Counted from the stretch's first letter, positions 9,098 to 19,443 are shown. The stretch is 64,000 bases of DNA from Conyzicola lurida (GCF_014204935.1 NZ_JACHMJ010000001.1:124001-188000), one strand, 5' to 3'. Numbers and translations are program-made. Notes: generated from the sequence alone by a model not told the origin.

Positions 9098-9831
9098 GCC
9101 CGCGCAGCGCCAAAGAAGCCAACCTCGTGTTGGGCGCGTCCCCTCGCGTCAATCTTCTTCCGCCGGAAGTTGCCGATCGCAAGCGTGACGCATCCATCCG
9201 GCGCTCGGTTGTGTTCGGCATCATTGGTGCCGTTCTAATCTCCGCGGCAGGTTACGGCTTCGCGAGCTGGAAATCGATCGAAACGTCGGACAAGCTCGCT
9301 GTCGCACAAGAAGAGACCACCAGCTTGCTCGCGCAGCAGAATGAGTTCGCCGAGGTGCGAAACCTCGCCCAGCAAAAGGCGACCATCGATGAGGCACTCA
9401 TCGTCGGCGCGTCCACCGAGATCGACTGGAAGAGCTATTACGAGAAGATCATGGCATCGCTGCCCGCCGGCATGGTTCTCGACTCCTTCGTCGCTGATTC
9501 AAAGGCGCCGGTGGAGGGCATCGCCGCAGTGACCGCGCCGACCCAAGCGGACCGCGACGCAACGATCAGCTTCTCGATGGAGACGCCGAACTTCGGCGAC
9601 GTGGATGTGTGGCTCAAATCCCTCAAGACACTGCCCGGATACGTGGACGCGACCGCGTCAGGTATTGCGCTCGACCTAAACGGGTTCTACGTGGCGTCGG
9701 TCACGCTGAACATCTCCAGCGGGGCGTACAGCAATCGCTACGCCGCGGAGGCAGAGGCTCCAGCTGAAGGCGCGGCGACCGACGAAACCGCACCTGACGG
9801 CACCACCACCGAGGGCGAAGGAACCAACTGA
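9094..9831 (+). CDS. pilN: Pilus assembly protein PilN
   Basis: Bitopic membrane protein of the PilM-N-O alignment complex. The 245-residue product carries the conserved PilM-binding segment SPRVNLLPPEV at about 14-24, one transmembrane helix near 40-58, a coiled coil at about 65-95 and a ferredoxin-like domain (about 100-215). An acidic Ala/Glu/Thr tail follows and is probably disordered. It overlaps both neighbours, so pilM, pilN and pilO form one translational unit. Confidence 0.9.
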   Translation: MSPRSAKEANLVLGASPRVNLLPPEVADRKRDASIRRSVVFGIIGAVLISAAGYGFASWKSIETSDKLAVAQEETTSLLAQQNEFAEVRNLAQQKATIDEALIVGASTEIDWKSYYEKIMASLPAGMVLDSFVADSKAPVEGIAAVTAPTQADRDATISFSMETPNFGDVDVWLKSLKTLPGYVDATASGIALDLNGFYVASVTLNISSGAYSNRYAAEAEAPAEGAATDETAPDGTTTEGEGTN

Positions 9832-10466
9832 TGATTACCAATAGCCGAATCTGGGTCATCGCCGGAGTACTCCTTATCGTCGTCATCTTCGTTCTCGGCG
9901 GCCTGCTGGGGGTCAAGCCTCAGCTCGACGCCGCCGCGGCGAATGATTCGGAACGCGCTGGCGTCGAGGTGCTCAACCTGCAACAGCGTGCCGAGCTGCT
10001 GCGGCTTCGCGAAGAGTCCGCTCAGACAGCGGCGATCACCGCCGAGGTGGCCGAACTGCAGGAGCTGATTCCCGCCGAGGCGAAGCTCGACGACCTGATC
10101 GGTGAGCTGGCGGTTTTGCAGACGACATACGGCGTCTCGATTACGGCATACTCCTCGCTTGACGAGGCGCTATTTATGCCCACCGAGGAAGCGCTAGCAA
10201 CCCTGCCCGCTTCGATCACGTCGAACAACTTCACAACAACCGCCATCCAACTGAGCATCGCTGGATCGCGTGACAACATGATGGCCTTTGTCGACGGTCT
10301 CCAGAGAGGTTCGCGACTATTTCTGGCGAGCGACATCACGATGTCTTCCGTCGATACCGTCGATATCAAGGGGTTCGTCTACCGACTGCTCGAGACCCCG
10401 GTCGTTGACCCAACAGCCGCTGCGGTCGACGGGGCGGTAACCGATACCGGCGCAGTAGCGGAGTAG
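9831..10466 (+). CDS. pilO: Pilus assembly protein PilO
   Basis: Partner of PilN in the membrane alignment complex. The 211-residue protein has one N-terminal transmembrane helix (about 6-26), a coiled coil (about 35-85) and a compact ferredoxin-like domain up to about 190. Start ATG 9831 overlaps the pilN stop (TGATG). No pilP or pilQ follows; a secretin is not expected in a cell without an outer membrane. This is the last pilus gene in the window. Confidence 0.88.
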   Translation: MITNSRIWVIAGVLLIVVIFVLGGLLGVKPQLDAAAANDSERAGVEVLNLQQRAELLRLREESAQTAAITAEVAELQELIPAEAKLDDLIGELAVLQTTYGVSITAYSSLDEALFMPTEEALATLPASITSNNFTTTAIQLSIAGSRDNMMAFVDGLQRGSRLFLASDITMSSVDTVDIKGFVYRLLETPVVDPTAAAVDGAVTDTGAVAE

Positions 10467-10483
10467 CGCCGACCGAAATCGCA

Positions 10484-10520
10484 ATGCCCGCGGCCGCCCC
10501 CACCCGGCGCCCGCGGGCAT
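10484..10520 (+). terminator. Hairpin ending the pilus operon
   Basis: ATGCCCGCGG (10484-10493) pairs perfectly with CCGCGGGCAT (10511-10520) across a 17-base loop that is itself GC-rich. It is followed by CGCGCATTT rather than a long T run. Position 18 bases after pilO supports a terminator. The rest of the gap to 10629 contains only a possible weak -10 TAGAGT at 10576-10581. Confidence 0.6.
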
Positions 10521-10629
10521 CGCGCATTTAACGCGCTCCCCGGCTAGCCGTCGCGTGCTCGGAAGCTTCGATTGGTAGAGTTACCCATCAATTCGGATGG
10601 CCTCCTGGGCCTGTTTAAGGAGTACCTCG

Positions 10630-11463
10630 ATGGCCGACAAGACTGACGAACCGATCACCCCGGCTGAGTCGACCCCGACGACGCCCGCCAGCGGCAGCCC
10701 CGTCTACGACAGCCTCGCCGACCGCGAGCCCGTGATCGCCACCGTCGACTCCGAGCCCGTCGTCGAGAAGCCCGCGCTCGTCGAGCCCGAGGAGATCGTC
10801 GTCGAAGACACGTCCGCCGTGCCCATCTCGGAGCCCGTGGTGAATGAAGAGCCAGTGGCGCCCGTCTACACGGCCCCCGAGCCCACCTACGTCGCACCCG
10901 AGCCCACGCACCAGCCGCAGGTCGTCTACGTGAACGCCCCCACTCCGCCCGCAGAGAAGGGCAACCGCGGCTTCGGCGTGCTCATCGCCGTCGCCGCGAC
11001 GGTCGTGTTCATGGCCGTTCTCGTCGTCGTCATGACGATCGTCTACGGCTCGATCCTCGGCGCCGTCAACCTCGGCTTCCTCGGCCAGACCGCGTTCTAC
11101 GTGCCCGCCCTCTTCTTCGTGGCCGCCCTCATCGCGCTCGTCCTGATCGTGAACCGCGCCGGCTGGTGGACCTACGTCATCGGCAGCATCTTCGTCGGCC
11201 TCGTCGTCTACCTCGGCACCATCGCCGCCCTGCTGCTCGGCTCCAACATCTTCGCGCAGACCGCCGAGGTCGCCGCCGAGCAGTTCCGCCAGGGACTCGC
11301 CGACCCGTTCACCATCGCCGCGGGCCTCGTCGCCCGCGAGGTGTCGATCTGGGCCGGAGCGATCATCGCGAGCCGCGGACGCAAGGTCAAGCAGCGCAAC
11401 ATCGAGGCGCAGGCCGCGTTCCAGCGCGAACAGTCCGAGCGGGCCCAGACCCGCGGTTACTAG
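10630..11463 (+). CDS. Membrane protein with a Pro/Glu/Val-rich N-terminal arm
   Basis: Unrecognised 277-residue protein. ATG 10630 is chosen because AAGGA (10617-10621) sits 8 bases before it. Residues 1-115 are low complexity, with repeated EPV and EPTYV-like units, and are probably cytoplasmic and disordered. Four hydrophobic segments follow (about 120-142, 155-172, 178-200 and 230-248). The C-terminus is basic. It follows the pilus terminator and is 8 bases before another membrane gene, so the two probably share a transcript. No catalytic motif is visible and no function is proposed. Confidence 0.8.
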   Translation: MADKTDEPITPAESTPTTPASGSPVYDSLADREPVIATVDSEPVVEKPALVEPEEIVVEDTSAVPISEPVVNEEPVAPVYTAPEPTYVAPEPTHQPQVVYVNAPTPPAEKGNRGFGVLIAVAATVVFMAVLVVVMTIVYGSILGAVNLGFLGQTAFYVPALFFVAALIALVLIVNRAGWWTYVIGSIFVGLVVYLGTIAALLLGSNIFAQTAEVAAEQFRQGLADPFTIAAGLVAREVSIWAGAIIASRGRKVKQRNIEAQAAFQREQSERAQTRGY

Positions 11464-11471
11464 CCGCGACC

Positions 11472-11909
11472 GTGGCTGACTCGCCGCGTCAGCTCCCGCC
11501 GCCGGCCGACCCGCGCATGCTCGCGGTGCTCGTCGTCGTCACCTACGCCGCCGCGGTCATCGCGCTCTGGGGCTTCGTCAGCCTGGCGCTCGACGTGAAC
11601 GTGGTCGCGCAGACCGACGCGGGTCCACTGCTCGGACCGGCGATGGTGCTCGCGTCCGTGGTCGTGACCTTCGTCGCGCTGCTGCGGGTGCGGCGGCGCA
11701 GGTCGCCGGTCGTCGCGGGTGTGCTCGCCGCGGCATCCGTCTATGTGGTCATGCTTGTCGTCGGGGCCGTCGGTTACACGCTTATTCGAGCGGATGCCGC
11801 GTGGCTGGTGCTCTTCGTCGGCGCCTACGCGCTCAGTCCGTTCGTGCTCGGCGCTGCGGTGTTGGCGGGGGCGGCGGTCGTCGTGATGTGGGCCTCGACG
11901 AGGCGCTGA
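11472..11909 (+). CDS. Small four-helix membrane protein (DUF6121-like)
   Basis: A 145-residue protein with four predicted transmembrane helices and short loops. GTG 11472 gives the sequence starting MADSPRQLPPPADPRML; earlier starts would run into the preceding gene. It resembles small actinobacterial membrane proteins of the DUF6121 type, a tentative match from memory. No functional residues stand out. It lies 8 bases after the Pro/Glu-rich membrane protein gene. Confidence 0.7.
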   Translation: MADSPRQLPPPADPRMLAVLVVVTYAAAVIALWGFVSLALDVNVVAQTDAGPLLGPAMVLASVVVTFVALLRVRRRRSPVVAGVLAAASVYVVMLVVGAVGYTLIRADAAWLVLFVGAYALSPFVLGAAVLAGAAVVVMWASTRR

Positions 11910-11929
11910 TCTATCGCGCCCAGACCGGG

Positions 11930-11952
11930 GGATTTCGACAGGCTCAATCCGC
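11930..11952. repeat. Half copy of a dispersed palindromic repeat
   Basis: GGATTTCGACAGGCTCAATC and the next three bases form a half site of the same family as the full palindrome at 39343-39383; the last 16 bases here match 39375-39390 with one difference. It lies just after the small membrane protein gene and before the rpsL promoter. Similar words recur in many Microbacteriaceae intergenic regions as I recall. Confidence 0.6.
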
Positions 11953-11982
11953 CGTGACGGGGTACGCCGCAGGCGAAACCAT

Positions 11983-12011
11983 TTGACCGCCAGCCCCGCC
12001 GGGGATAGTAT
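11983..12011 (+). promoter_or_regulatory. Promoter of the rpsL-rpsG-fusA operon
   Basis: TTGACC (11983-11988), a 17-base spacer and TAGTAT (12006-12011) form a near-consensus vegetative promoter. Transcription would start near 12018, leaving a leader of about 210 bases before rpsL. Apart from this promoter, the repeat at 11930 and the RBS at 12214-12219, the 11910-12226 gap shows no gene. Confidence 0.75.
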
Positions 12012-12226
12012 TTTGCAGGTGTGCGCTTTGTCGTGCGCTCCCGTCGTGCCCTCGTGGCGCACTGGGGCCACAATCCGCCACACACAGGGTGTGATCCTCT
12101 CGGGTCTCCCCCCACGGCATACCTGACTTCGTCGGGTCCAGATGAACTCGTGATGAACCGCAAGGTTCTCCCGAATGCTAACCATCATGCAACTGTCACC
12201 GTGCAGTTATTACAAGGAGTTACTTA

Positions 12227-12601
12227 GTGCCCACCATTCAGCAGTTGGTCCGTAAGGGCCGTTCGCCGAAGGTCGTCAAGACCAAGGCGCCCGCCCTCAA
12301 GGGCAACCCGCAGCAGCGCGGCGTTTGCACCCGCGTCTACACGACCACCCCCAAGAAGCCGAACTCTGCACTCCGCAAGGTCGCTCGCGTCAAGCTGAGC
12401 AACGGCACCGAGGTCACCGCCTACATCCCCGGTGAAGGCCACAACCTCCAGGAGCACTCGATGGTCCTGGTCCGCGGCGGTCGCGTTAAGGACCTCCCCG
12501 GTGTCCGTTACAAGATCGTTCGTGGCGCGCTGGACACCCAGGCCGTCAAGAACCGCAAGCAGGCTCGCAGCCGTTACGGCGCGAAGATGGAGAAGAAGTA
12601 A
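12227..12601 (+). CDS. rpsL: 30S ribosomal protein S12
   Basis: Decoding-centre protein of the small subunit, 124 residues. GTG 12227 is preceded by AAGGAG at 12214-12219. The conserved streptomycin-determining positions are wild type: Lys43 in [12 protein letters not shown] and Lys88 in [12 protein letters not shown], so ribosomal streptomycin resistance is not predicted. The stop overlaps the rpsG start (TAATG). Confidence 0.99.
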   Translation: MPTIQQLVRKGRSPKVVKTKAPALKGNPQQRGVCTRVYTTTPKKPNSALRKVARVKLSNGTEVTAYIPGEGHNLQEHSMVLVRGGRVKDLPGVRYKIVRGALDTQAVKNRKQARSRYGAKMEKK

Positions 12602-13071
12602 TGCCTCGCAAGGGTCCAGCTCCCAAGCGCCCCGTAGTAGCCGATCCGGTCTACGGCGCCCCCATCGTCAGCCAGCTCGTCAACAAGATCCTTCTTGATG
12701 GCAAGAAGGGCCTCGCAGAGCGCATCGTCTACGGTGCACTCGAAGGCGTGTCCGCCAAGAACGGCCAGGACGCCGTCGTCACCTTGAAGAAGGCTCTCGA
12801 CAACGTTCGCCCCACCCTTGAGGTCCGCAGCCGCCGCGTCGGTGGCTCGACCTACCAGGTCCCGGTCGAGGTCAAGCCTCACCGTGCCAACACGCTCGCT
12901 CTCCGCTGGCTCACGAGCTACGCCAAGGGCCGTCGTGAGAAGACCATGACCGAGCGCCTCACCAACGAGATCCTCGACGCATCGAACGGCCTCGGCGCCG
13001 CGGTGAAGCGTCGTGAGGACACTCACAAGATGGCCGAGTCGAACAAGGCCTTCGCGCACTACCGCTGGTAA
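12601..13071 (+). CDS. rpsG: 30S ribosomal protein S7
   Basis: Primary binder of the 3' domain of 16S rRNA, 156 residues, standard bacterial length. Starts [13 protein letters not shown] and carries the conserved [14 protein letters not shown] and [20 protein letters not shown] blocks. It overlaps rpsL by one base and is followed by an 86-base gap that holds a perfect 38-bp palindrome before fusA. Confidence 0.99.
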   Translation: MPRKGPAPKRPVVADPVYGAPIVSQLVNKILLDGKKGLAERIVYGALEGVSAKNGQDAVVTLKKALDNVRPTLEVRSRRVGGSTYQVPVEVKPHRANTLALRWLTSYAKGRREKTMTERLTNEILDASNGLGAAVKRREDTHKMAESNKAFAHYRW

Positions 13072-13079
13072 CCAGCTTT

Positions 13080-13117
13080 ATTCCGGTGACGGATGCCGCG
13101 GCATCCGTCACCGGAAT
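13080..13117. repeat. Perfect 38-bp palindrome between rpsG and fusA
   Basis: Bases 13080-13098 are the exact reverse complement of 13099-13117, with no unpaired centre. It contains both GGATGCCGC and GCGGCATCC. There is no T run and fusA follows on the same strand with its RBS at 13147, so partial termination, RNA processing or an inserted repeat element are all possible. Confidence 0.85.
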
Positions 13118-13157
13118 CAGCACCACCCATCTACCCAAACTCTTTCGGAGGAACTCC

Positions 13158-15275
13158 GTGGCACAAGACGTGCTCACCGACCTGAACAAGGTCCGCAACA
13201 TCGGCATCATGGCTCACATCGATGCTGGCAAGACGACGACCACTGAGCGCATCCTGTTCTACACGGGCATCACCCACAAGATCGGCGAAGTCCACGACGG
13301 CGCCGCGACGATGGACTGGATGGCGCAGGAGCAGGAACGTGGCATCACGATCACGTCCGCTGCAACGACGTGCTTCTGGAACAACAACCAGATCAACATC
13401 ATTGACACCCCCGGTCACGTCGACTTCACGGTCGAGGTGGAGCGCTCGCTCCGCGTCCTCGACGGCGCAGTCGCAGTGTTCGACGGCAAGGAGGGCGTTG
13501 AGCCCCAGTCCGAGACCGTCTGGCGCCAGGCCGACAAGTACGACGTTCCCCGCATCTGCTTCGTCAACAAGATGGACAAGCTCGGCGCGGACTTCTACTA
13601 CACCGTCGACACCATCATCAACCGCCTCGGCGCCAAGCCGCTGGTCATCCAGATCCCGATCGGGTTCGAGTCGAGCTTCGAGGGTGTCGTCGACATCGTC
13701 GAGATGCGCGCGCTCACCTGGCGTGGAGACTCCAAGGGTGACGTCGAGCTCGGTGCGAAGTACGAGATCGAAGAGATCCCCGCCGACCTCCTCGACAAGG
13801 CCAACGAGTACCGTGCAACGCTGCTCGAGGTTGTCGCCGAGACCGACGACGCGCTCCTCGAGCGCTTCATGGAGGGCGACACCGATTTCTCGGTCGCCGA
13901 GATCAAGGCTGCGATCCGCAAGCTGACCGTCAACAGCGAGATCTACCCGGTCCTCTGTGGCTCGGCGTTCAAGAACCGCGGCGTCCAGCCGATGCTCGAC
14001 GCTGTCATCGACTACCTCCCCAGCCCGCTTGACGTGCCCGCAGTTGAGGGCCACGACGTGCGTGACGAAGAGAAGATCATCGAGCGTCACCCGATCACGA
14101 GCGACCCGTTCGCGGCTCTCGCGTTCAAGGTCGCCGTCCACCCGTTCTTCGGCCGCCTCACGTACATTCGCGTGTACTCGGGCCAGGCCGACTCGGGCGC
14201 CCAGCTGATCAACTCGACCAAGGGCAAGAAGGAGCGCATCGGGAAGGTCTTCCAGATGCACGCCAACAAGGAGAACCCCGTCGAGTCGATGGCCGCCGGC
14301 CACATCTACGCGGTTATCGGCCTCAAGGACACCACGACGGGCGACACGCTGTCCGACCCGGCGAACCAGGTCGTCCTCGAGTCGATGACGTTCCCCGAGC
14401 CCGTCATCGAGGTCGCTATCGAGCCGAAGACCAAGGCCGACCAGGAGAAGCTGGGTGTCGCCATCCAGAAGCTCGCTGAAGAGGACCCGACCTTCCGCAC
14501 GGAGCAGAACCAGGACACCGGCCAGACCGTCATCAAGGGAATGGGCGAGCTTCACCTCGACATCCTCGTTGACCGTATGCGCCGTGAGTTCAACGTCGAG
14601 GCCAACGTGGGCAAGCCCCAGGTTGCGTACCGCGAGACGATTCGCCGCACGGTCGACAAGCACGACTACACCCACAAGAAGCAGACCGGTGGATCCGGCC
14701 AGTTCGCTAAGGTGCAGATCTCGCTTGAGCCGATGGAGGTCACTCCCGAGAAGATCTACGAGTTCGAGAACAAGGTCACCGGTGGCCGTATCCCGCGCGA
14801 GTACATCGGCTCGATCGATGCAGGTTTCCAGGCTTCCATGGCCGTCGGCGTTCTCGCCGGCTACCCCATGGTCGGTGTTCGAGGAATCATCCTCGACGGT
14901 GCCGCCCACGATGTTGACTCGTCCGAAATGGCGTTCAAGATCGCGGGTTCGATGGCTTTCAAGGAAGCCGCTCGTAAGGCACAGCCCGTTCTGCTCGAGC
15001 CGCTGATGGCCGTCGAGGTCCGCACGCCCGAGGAGTACATGGGCGACGTTATCGGCGACATCAACTCGCGTCGCGGGCAGATCCAGTCGATGGAAGACGC
15101 CACGGGTGTTAAGGTGATCCGCGCAAGCGTGCCACTGTCAGAAATGTTCGGGTACGTTGGTGACCTTCGGTCGAAGACTTCCGGACGTGCTGTTTACTCC
15201 ATGACGTTCGACAGCTACTCCGAGGTGCCCCGCGCGGTCGCCGACGAGATCATCCAGAAGAACAAGGGCGAGTAG
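13158..15275 (+). CDS. fusA: Elongation factor G
   Basis: Ribosomal translocase GTPase, 705 residues. GTG 13158 ([20 protein letters not shown]) is preferred to in-frame starts upstream because GGAGGA (13147-13152) precedes it and the upstream extension would translate the palindrome. G motifs: AHIDAGKTT (P-loop), [15 protein letters not shown] and NKMDK. Domains II-V are complete, with the domain IV loop [10 protein letters not shown]. It lies between rpsG and tuf with separate spacers on both sides, so some independent expression is likely. Confidence 0.98.
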   Translation: MAQDVLTDLNKVRNIGIMAHIDAGKTTTTERILFYTGITHKIGEVHDGAATMDWMAQEQERGITITSAATTCFWNNNQINIIDTPGHVDFTVEVERSLRVLDGAVAVFDGKEGVEPQSETVWRQADKYDVPRICFVNKMDKLGADFYYTVDTIINRLGAKPLVIQIPIGFESSFEGVVDIVEMRALTWRGDSKGDVELGAKYEIEEIPADLLDKANEYRATLLEVVAETDDALLERFMEGDTDFSVAEIKAAIRKLTVNSEIYPVLCGSAFKNRGVQPMLDAVIDYLPSPLDVPAVEGHDVRDEEKIIERHPITSDPFAALAFKVAVHPFFGRLTYIRVYSGQADSGAQLINSTKGKKERIGKVFQMHANKENPVESMAAGHIYAVIGLKDTTTGDTLSDPANQVVLESMTFPEPVIEVAIEPKTKADQEKLGVAIQKLAEEDPTFRTEQNQDTGQTVIKGMGELHLDILVDRMRREFNVEANVGKPQVAYRETIRRTVDKHDYTHKKQTGGSGQFAKVQISLEPMEVTPEKIYEFENKVTGGRIPREYIGSIDAGFQASMAVGVLAGYPMVGVRGIILDGAAHDVDSSEMAFKIAGSMAFKEAARKAQPVLLEPLMAVEVRTPEEYMGDVIGDINSRRGQIQSMEDATGVKVIRASVPLSEMFGYVGDLRSKTSGRAVYSMTFDSYSEVPRAVADEIIQKNKGE

Positions 15276-15322
15276 TAACACCACTCACCACAAGAGACCG
15301 CGGCAATCTGCGGCCCTGTGCT

Positions 15323-15352
15323 TTGGCGTCACTCGCCCGAGTAACATAAGTA
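15323..15352 (+). promoter_or_regulatory. Probable tuf promoter
   Basis: TTGGCG (15323-15328), 18 bases, TAAGTA (15347-15352). The same -35 and spacer length recur before infA. A hairpin GCATCCGA-TATT-TCGGATGC (15369-15388) follows in the leader, just before the tuf RBS at about 15404. Confidence 0.5.
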
Positions 15353-15416
15353 CACACCAAGTCGCGAAGCATCCGATATTTCGGATGCCGAGCACCCGAG
15401 TCCTGAGGAGGACCCA

Positions 15417-16610
<1,194 letters not shown>

Positions 16611-16628
16611 TACCCCGCTTTACTAGAG

Positions 16629-16660
16629 GGCCCGCAGCGTTCGCGCTGCGGGCCTTCTTG
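16629..16660 (+). terminator. Terminator after tuf
   Basis: GGCCCGCAGCG (16629-16639), loop TTCG, CGCTGCGGGCC (16644-16654), then TTCTTG. An 11-bp perfect stem with a UUCG loop, 19 bases after the stop codon. Confidence 0.85.
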
Positions 16661-16680
16661 CGTGCGCGCAGGGAGTCGCC

Positions 16681-16704
16681 CATGCGCATGCGCATGCGCA
16701 TGCG
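16681..16704. repeat. Four tandem copies of CATGCG
   Basis: A short exact hexamer repeat in the gap between the tuf terminator and the CAP-domain gene. The rest of 16661-16825 shows only the RBS AGGGGAG near 16816. Confidence 0.8.
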
Positions 16705-16825
16705 CCGGGCTGGGGGCAGGCATCGCGGGGGACACACCCAGTCCCCACAAAGGGTGCTACCGAAGCGAACGTGGCTCACGTAGCGTTGCTCGCGGTGCCA
16801 GGGGGCATCGGTACCCAGGGGAGTC

Positions 16826-18034
16826 ATGAACACTGTCACACGCGCGCCACGCGCCCGAATGCGCGCCACCGCGATGATGCTGTTCGCGCTGCTCGTCGGC
16901 GCTCTGCTGGTGCCCGTCGCGGCCGGCCCGGCGTCTGCCGCGGCATCCGACATCGAGACGATCCTCGCGGCAACGAACAAGGCGCGGGTGAATGCGGGGC
17001 TCAAGCCGCTCGTTCACAACACCGCCATGGATGCCGTCTCCCAAGCGTGGGCGAAGCAGATGTCCGCCGCCCACAAGATGTACCACAACCCCTCGTACTC
17101 GAAGCAGATCCCGGCCGGCTGGACTATGGCCGCCGAGAACGTCGCCTGGAACTACAGCTCCTCGAGCGTCGTGGCGGCCTGGCTCAACTCGCCCGGCCAC
17201 CGCAAGAACATCATGTCCACCGCGACCGATATCGGCATCGGCTACTACAAGGACGCAGGCGGGGACATCTGGCTCGTGCAGAATTTCGCCCGGTACGCGA
17301 CGCCGACGGCGCCCATCGCGGCCGCCGTGCCGAAGATCAGCGGTGTGGCGACGGTCGGCGCGACCCTCACCGCGAACGCCGGAGCGTGGACGCCCGCCCC
17401 CACTTTCTCGTACCAGTGGAAGCGCGGGACGACCGTGATCGCCGGGGCGAAGTCGAAGACCTATGTGCCGACGGCGGCCGACATCGGCAGCCGGATCTCG
17501 GTGACCGTGACCGGCAGCAAGACGGGGTACGCCCCAGCCTCGCGCGCGTCGGCCGCGACATCCATCGTCACCGGCACGTTCACGACGGCTGGCATCCCTG
17601 CCATCTCCGGGACGGCAAAGGTCGGCAACGTCCTCAAGGTCAGCCTCGGCACGTGGAAGCCCGCGCTCGCGAGCGCCAGCTACCAGTGGCGGGCGAACGG
17701 AGCAGCCATCGCCGGCGCCACGAAGTCGACCTACACGGTGACTCCGATCACCGTCGACAAGGTCATCACCGTCGCCGTGACCGGCAGCCGCCCCAACTAC
17801 GTGTCGATGGCGAAGGCGAGCGGCACCACGAAGGCCGTGACCGGCCTCGTCTATAAGAACTGCGACGCACTCAACGCGGCATACCCGCACGGCGTCGCGA
17901 AGGTCGGCACGCGGTTCGACCGGGTGAGCGGCGTGAACAAGGCGTTCAAGGGAACCCCGTTTTTCTCCAACTCGCTGTACGCGCTCAACCCGAACCGCGA
18001 CGCCGACAAAGACGGAATCGCCTGCGAAAAATAG
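16826..18034 (+). CDS. Secreted CAP-domain protein with Ig-like repeats and Excalibur tail
   Basis: A 402-residue exported protein. A basic, hydrophobic signal peptide ends near AGPASA (about residue 38). Residues 42-155 form a CAP/SCP domain with the conserved HNTAMDAVSQAWAKQM, AENVAWNY and GHRKNIM segments and the C-terminal LVQNFARY. Two beta repeats of about 85 residues follow (about 165-245 and 252-340), each with a YQW...IAGA...VTVTGS pattern typical of actinobacterial surface proteins. The last 55 residues form an Excalibur calcium-binding motif, D-A-D-K-D-G-I-A-C-E. No cell-wall anchor is visible. Probably acts in or near the cell wall; substrate unknown. It interrupts the usual tuf-rpsJ spacing. 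Confidence 0.88.
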   Translation: MNTVTRAPRARMRATAMMLFALLVGALLVPVAAGPASAAASDIETILAATNKARVNAGLKPLVHNTAMDAVSQAWAKQMSAAHKMYHNPSYSKQIPAGWTMAAENVAWNYSSSSVVAAWLNSPGHRKNIMSTATDIGIGYYKDAGGDIWLVQNFARYATPTAPIAAAVPKISGVATVGATLTANAGAWTPAPTFSYQWKRGTTVIAGAKSKTYVPTAADIGSRISVTVTGSKTGYAPASRASAATSIVTGTFTTAGIPAISGTAKVGNVLKVSLGTWKPALASASYQWRANGAAIAGATKSTYTVTPITVDKVITVAVTGSRPNYVSMAKASGTTKAVTGLVYKNCDALNAAYPHGVAKVGTRFDRVSGVNKAFKGTPFFSNSLYALNPNRDADKDGIACEK

Positions 18035-18099
18035 TCGTCCGCGAGGGCCGTCGGAGGGGTCGAATCGCGGCCTCGTCCGCGCCTCGGACTCGACCCGTC

Positions 18100-18119
18100 T
18101 GCCCCGGAATCCCGGGGCA
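18100..18119 (+). terminator. Possible terminator after the CAP-domain gene
   Basis: GCCCCGG, loop AATC, CCGGGGC (18101-18118), extended by one T-A pair. It is followed by AAATG rather than a T run, so termination is uncertain. It lies 65 bases after the stop. Confidence 0.45.
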
Positions 18120-18151
18120 AAATGCGACACGCCGATCGCGACACGCCCGGG

Positions 18152-18180
18152 TTGCACGTGGGTGAAGAGTGTGGCAAACT
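18152..18180 (+). promoter_or_regulatory. Probable S10 operon promoter with a long leader
   Basis: TTGCAC (18152-18157), 17 bases, CAAACT (18175-18180). Transcription near 18187 would give a leader of about 280 bases to rpsJ. The leader contains GCGGCA-GAAA-TGCCGC (18365-18380) and a GTGCCGG/CCGGCAC dyad near 18410, plus other G-rich stretches, but no open frame. Confidence 0.5.
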
Positions 18181-18466
18181 CGTCTAGTTCAACATTTCGC
18201 CGTCTACGGATGCGCGGATCACTCCCAGGCAGTGCATAGTCCATCGCTGAGCGATAGAGGCTAGGCCGCGGGGAGCAGAGCCAAGGCTTCATCGCCTCCC
18301 CGATTCGCACGGGCTAGAACTGTGTGCGCGGGGGCCAGATGACACAGCAGTAAACACTGGTACGGCGGCAGAAATGCCGCGCGTGCTGAAGCATCCAATA
18401 GTTACGCACGTGCCGGCCCGGCACTAGCGGCGTAGGCCACGATGCATTACAGAGAGAGAGTCAGAC

Positions 18467-18775
18467 ATGGCGGGACAGAAAATCCGCATTCGACTTAAGT
18501 CGTACGACCACGAGGTCATCGACTCGTCGGCGCGCAAGATCGTCGACACGGTCACCCGTGCCGGAGCCACCGTTGTTGGCCCCGTGCCGCTTCCGACCGA
18601 GAAGAACGTGATCGTCGTGATCCGTTCGCCTCACAAGTACAAGGACAGCCGCGAGCACTTCGAGAAGCGCACGCACAAGCGCCTCATCGACATCATTGAC
18701 CCGACGCCCAAGGCTGTCGACTCGCTCATGCGTCTCGACCTGCCGGCAGACGTCAACATCGAGATCAAGCTGTAA
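18467..18775 (+). CDS. rpsJ: 30S ribosomal protein S10
   Basis: Small-subunit protein and NusE partner in transcription antitermination; 102 residues, standard. Starts [39 protein letters not shown] is the conserved loop. First gene of the S10 operon, after a leader of about 280 bases; rplC follows after 10 bases. Confidence 0.99.
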   Translation: MAGQKIRIRLKSYDHEVIDSSARKIVDTVTRAGATVVGPVPLPTEKNVIVVIRSPHKYKDSREHFEKRTHKRLIDIIDPTPKAVDSLMRLDLPADVNIEIKL

Positions 18776-18785
18776 GGGGGATCCA

Positions 18786-19439
18786 ATGGCTGACAACAAC
18801 AAGAGCACCAAGGGCCTCCTCGGCACCAAGCTCGGTATGACCCAGGTCTGGGACGAGAACAACAAGCTCGTTCCCGTGACCGTCGTTGAGATCACCCCCA
18901 ACGTCGTCACGCAGCTGCGCACGCAGGAGATCGACGGCTACAGCGCCGTCCAGATCGCCTACGGCCAGATCGACCCCCGCAAGTCGAACAAGCCGGCCAC
19001 CGGTCACTTCGACAAGGCAGGCGTCACGCCTCGCCGTCACCTCACCGAGGTCCGCACCGCGGACGCAGCTGACTACAGCCTCGGCCAGGAGATCGCGGTT
19101 GACATCTTCTCCGCAGGCCAGCTCGTCGACGTCGTCGGCACGAGCAAGGGCAAGGGATTCGCCGGTGTTATGAAGCGTCACAACTTCAAGGGTGTTTCCA
19201 GCTCGCACGGTTCGCACCGCAACCACCGCAAGCCCGGTTCCATCGGTGCCTCGTCCACGCCTTCGCGCGTGTTCAAGGGCATGCGCATGGCCGGCCGTAT
19301 GGGTGGCGAGCGCGTTACCGTCCTCAACCTCAAGGTCCACGCAGTTGACCTCGAGAAGGGCCTCATCCTGGTCAAGGGTGCCGTTCCCGGCGCCAAGGGC
19401 CGTCTCGTATTCGTCCGCAACGCAGTGAAGGGAGCGTAG
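18786..19439 (+). CDS. rplC: 50S ribosomal protein L3
   Basis: Binds near the 3' end of 23S rRNA and shapes the peptidyl transferase centre; 217 residues. ATG 18786 with a GGGGGA RBS; the frame is open upstream through rpsJ but that extension has no L3 similarity. Conserved [19 protein letters not shown] and GHRTPGS-like [13 protein letters not shown] blocks are present. Four bases before rplD. Confidence 0.99.
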   Translation: MADNNKSTKGLLGTKLGMTQVWDENNKLVPVTVVEITPNVVTQLRTQEIDGYSAVQIAYGQIDPRKSNKPATGHFDKAGVTPRRHLTEVRTADAADYSLGQEIAVDIFSAGQLVDVVGTSKGKGFAGVMKRHNFKGVSSSHGSHRNHRKPGSIGASSTPSRVFKGMRMAGRMGGERVTVLNLKVHAVDLEKGLILVKGAVPGAKGRLVFVRNAVKGA

Positions 19440-19443
19440 TTCC

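Noticed and set aside
11460-12188. Minus-strand frames containing LSLSK- and EPVE-like peptides upstream of rpsL
   Set aside because: These are translations of the dispersed repeat at 11930, not proteins.
12018-12226. tRNA or riboswitch in the rpsL leader
   Set aside because: No cloverleaf, TTC arm or conserved riboswitch core could be found by eye.
13131-14909. Long open frame antisense to fusA
   Set aside because: The frame mirrors fusA codon bias in GC-rich DNA; it has low-complexity Leu/Val/Asp composition and no RBS or known domain.
16681-16704. CATGCG tandem repeat as a CRISPR or regulatory array
   Set aside because: Four 6-base units without spacers; simple sequence repeat only.
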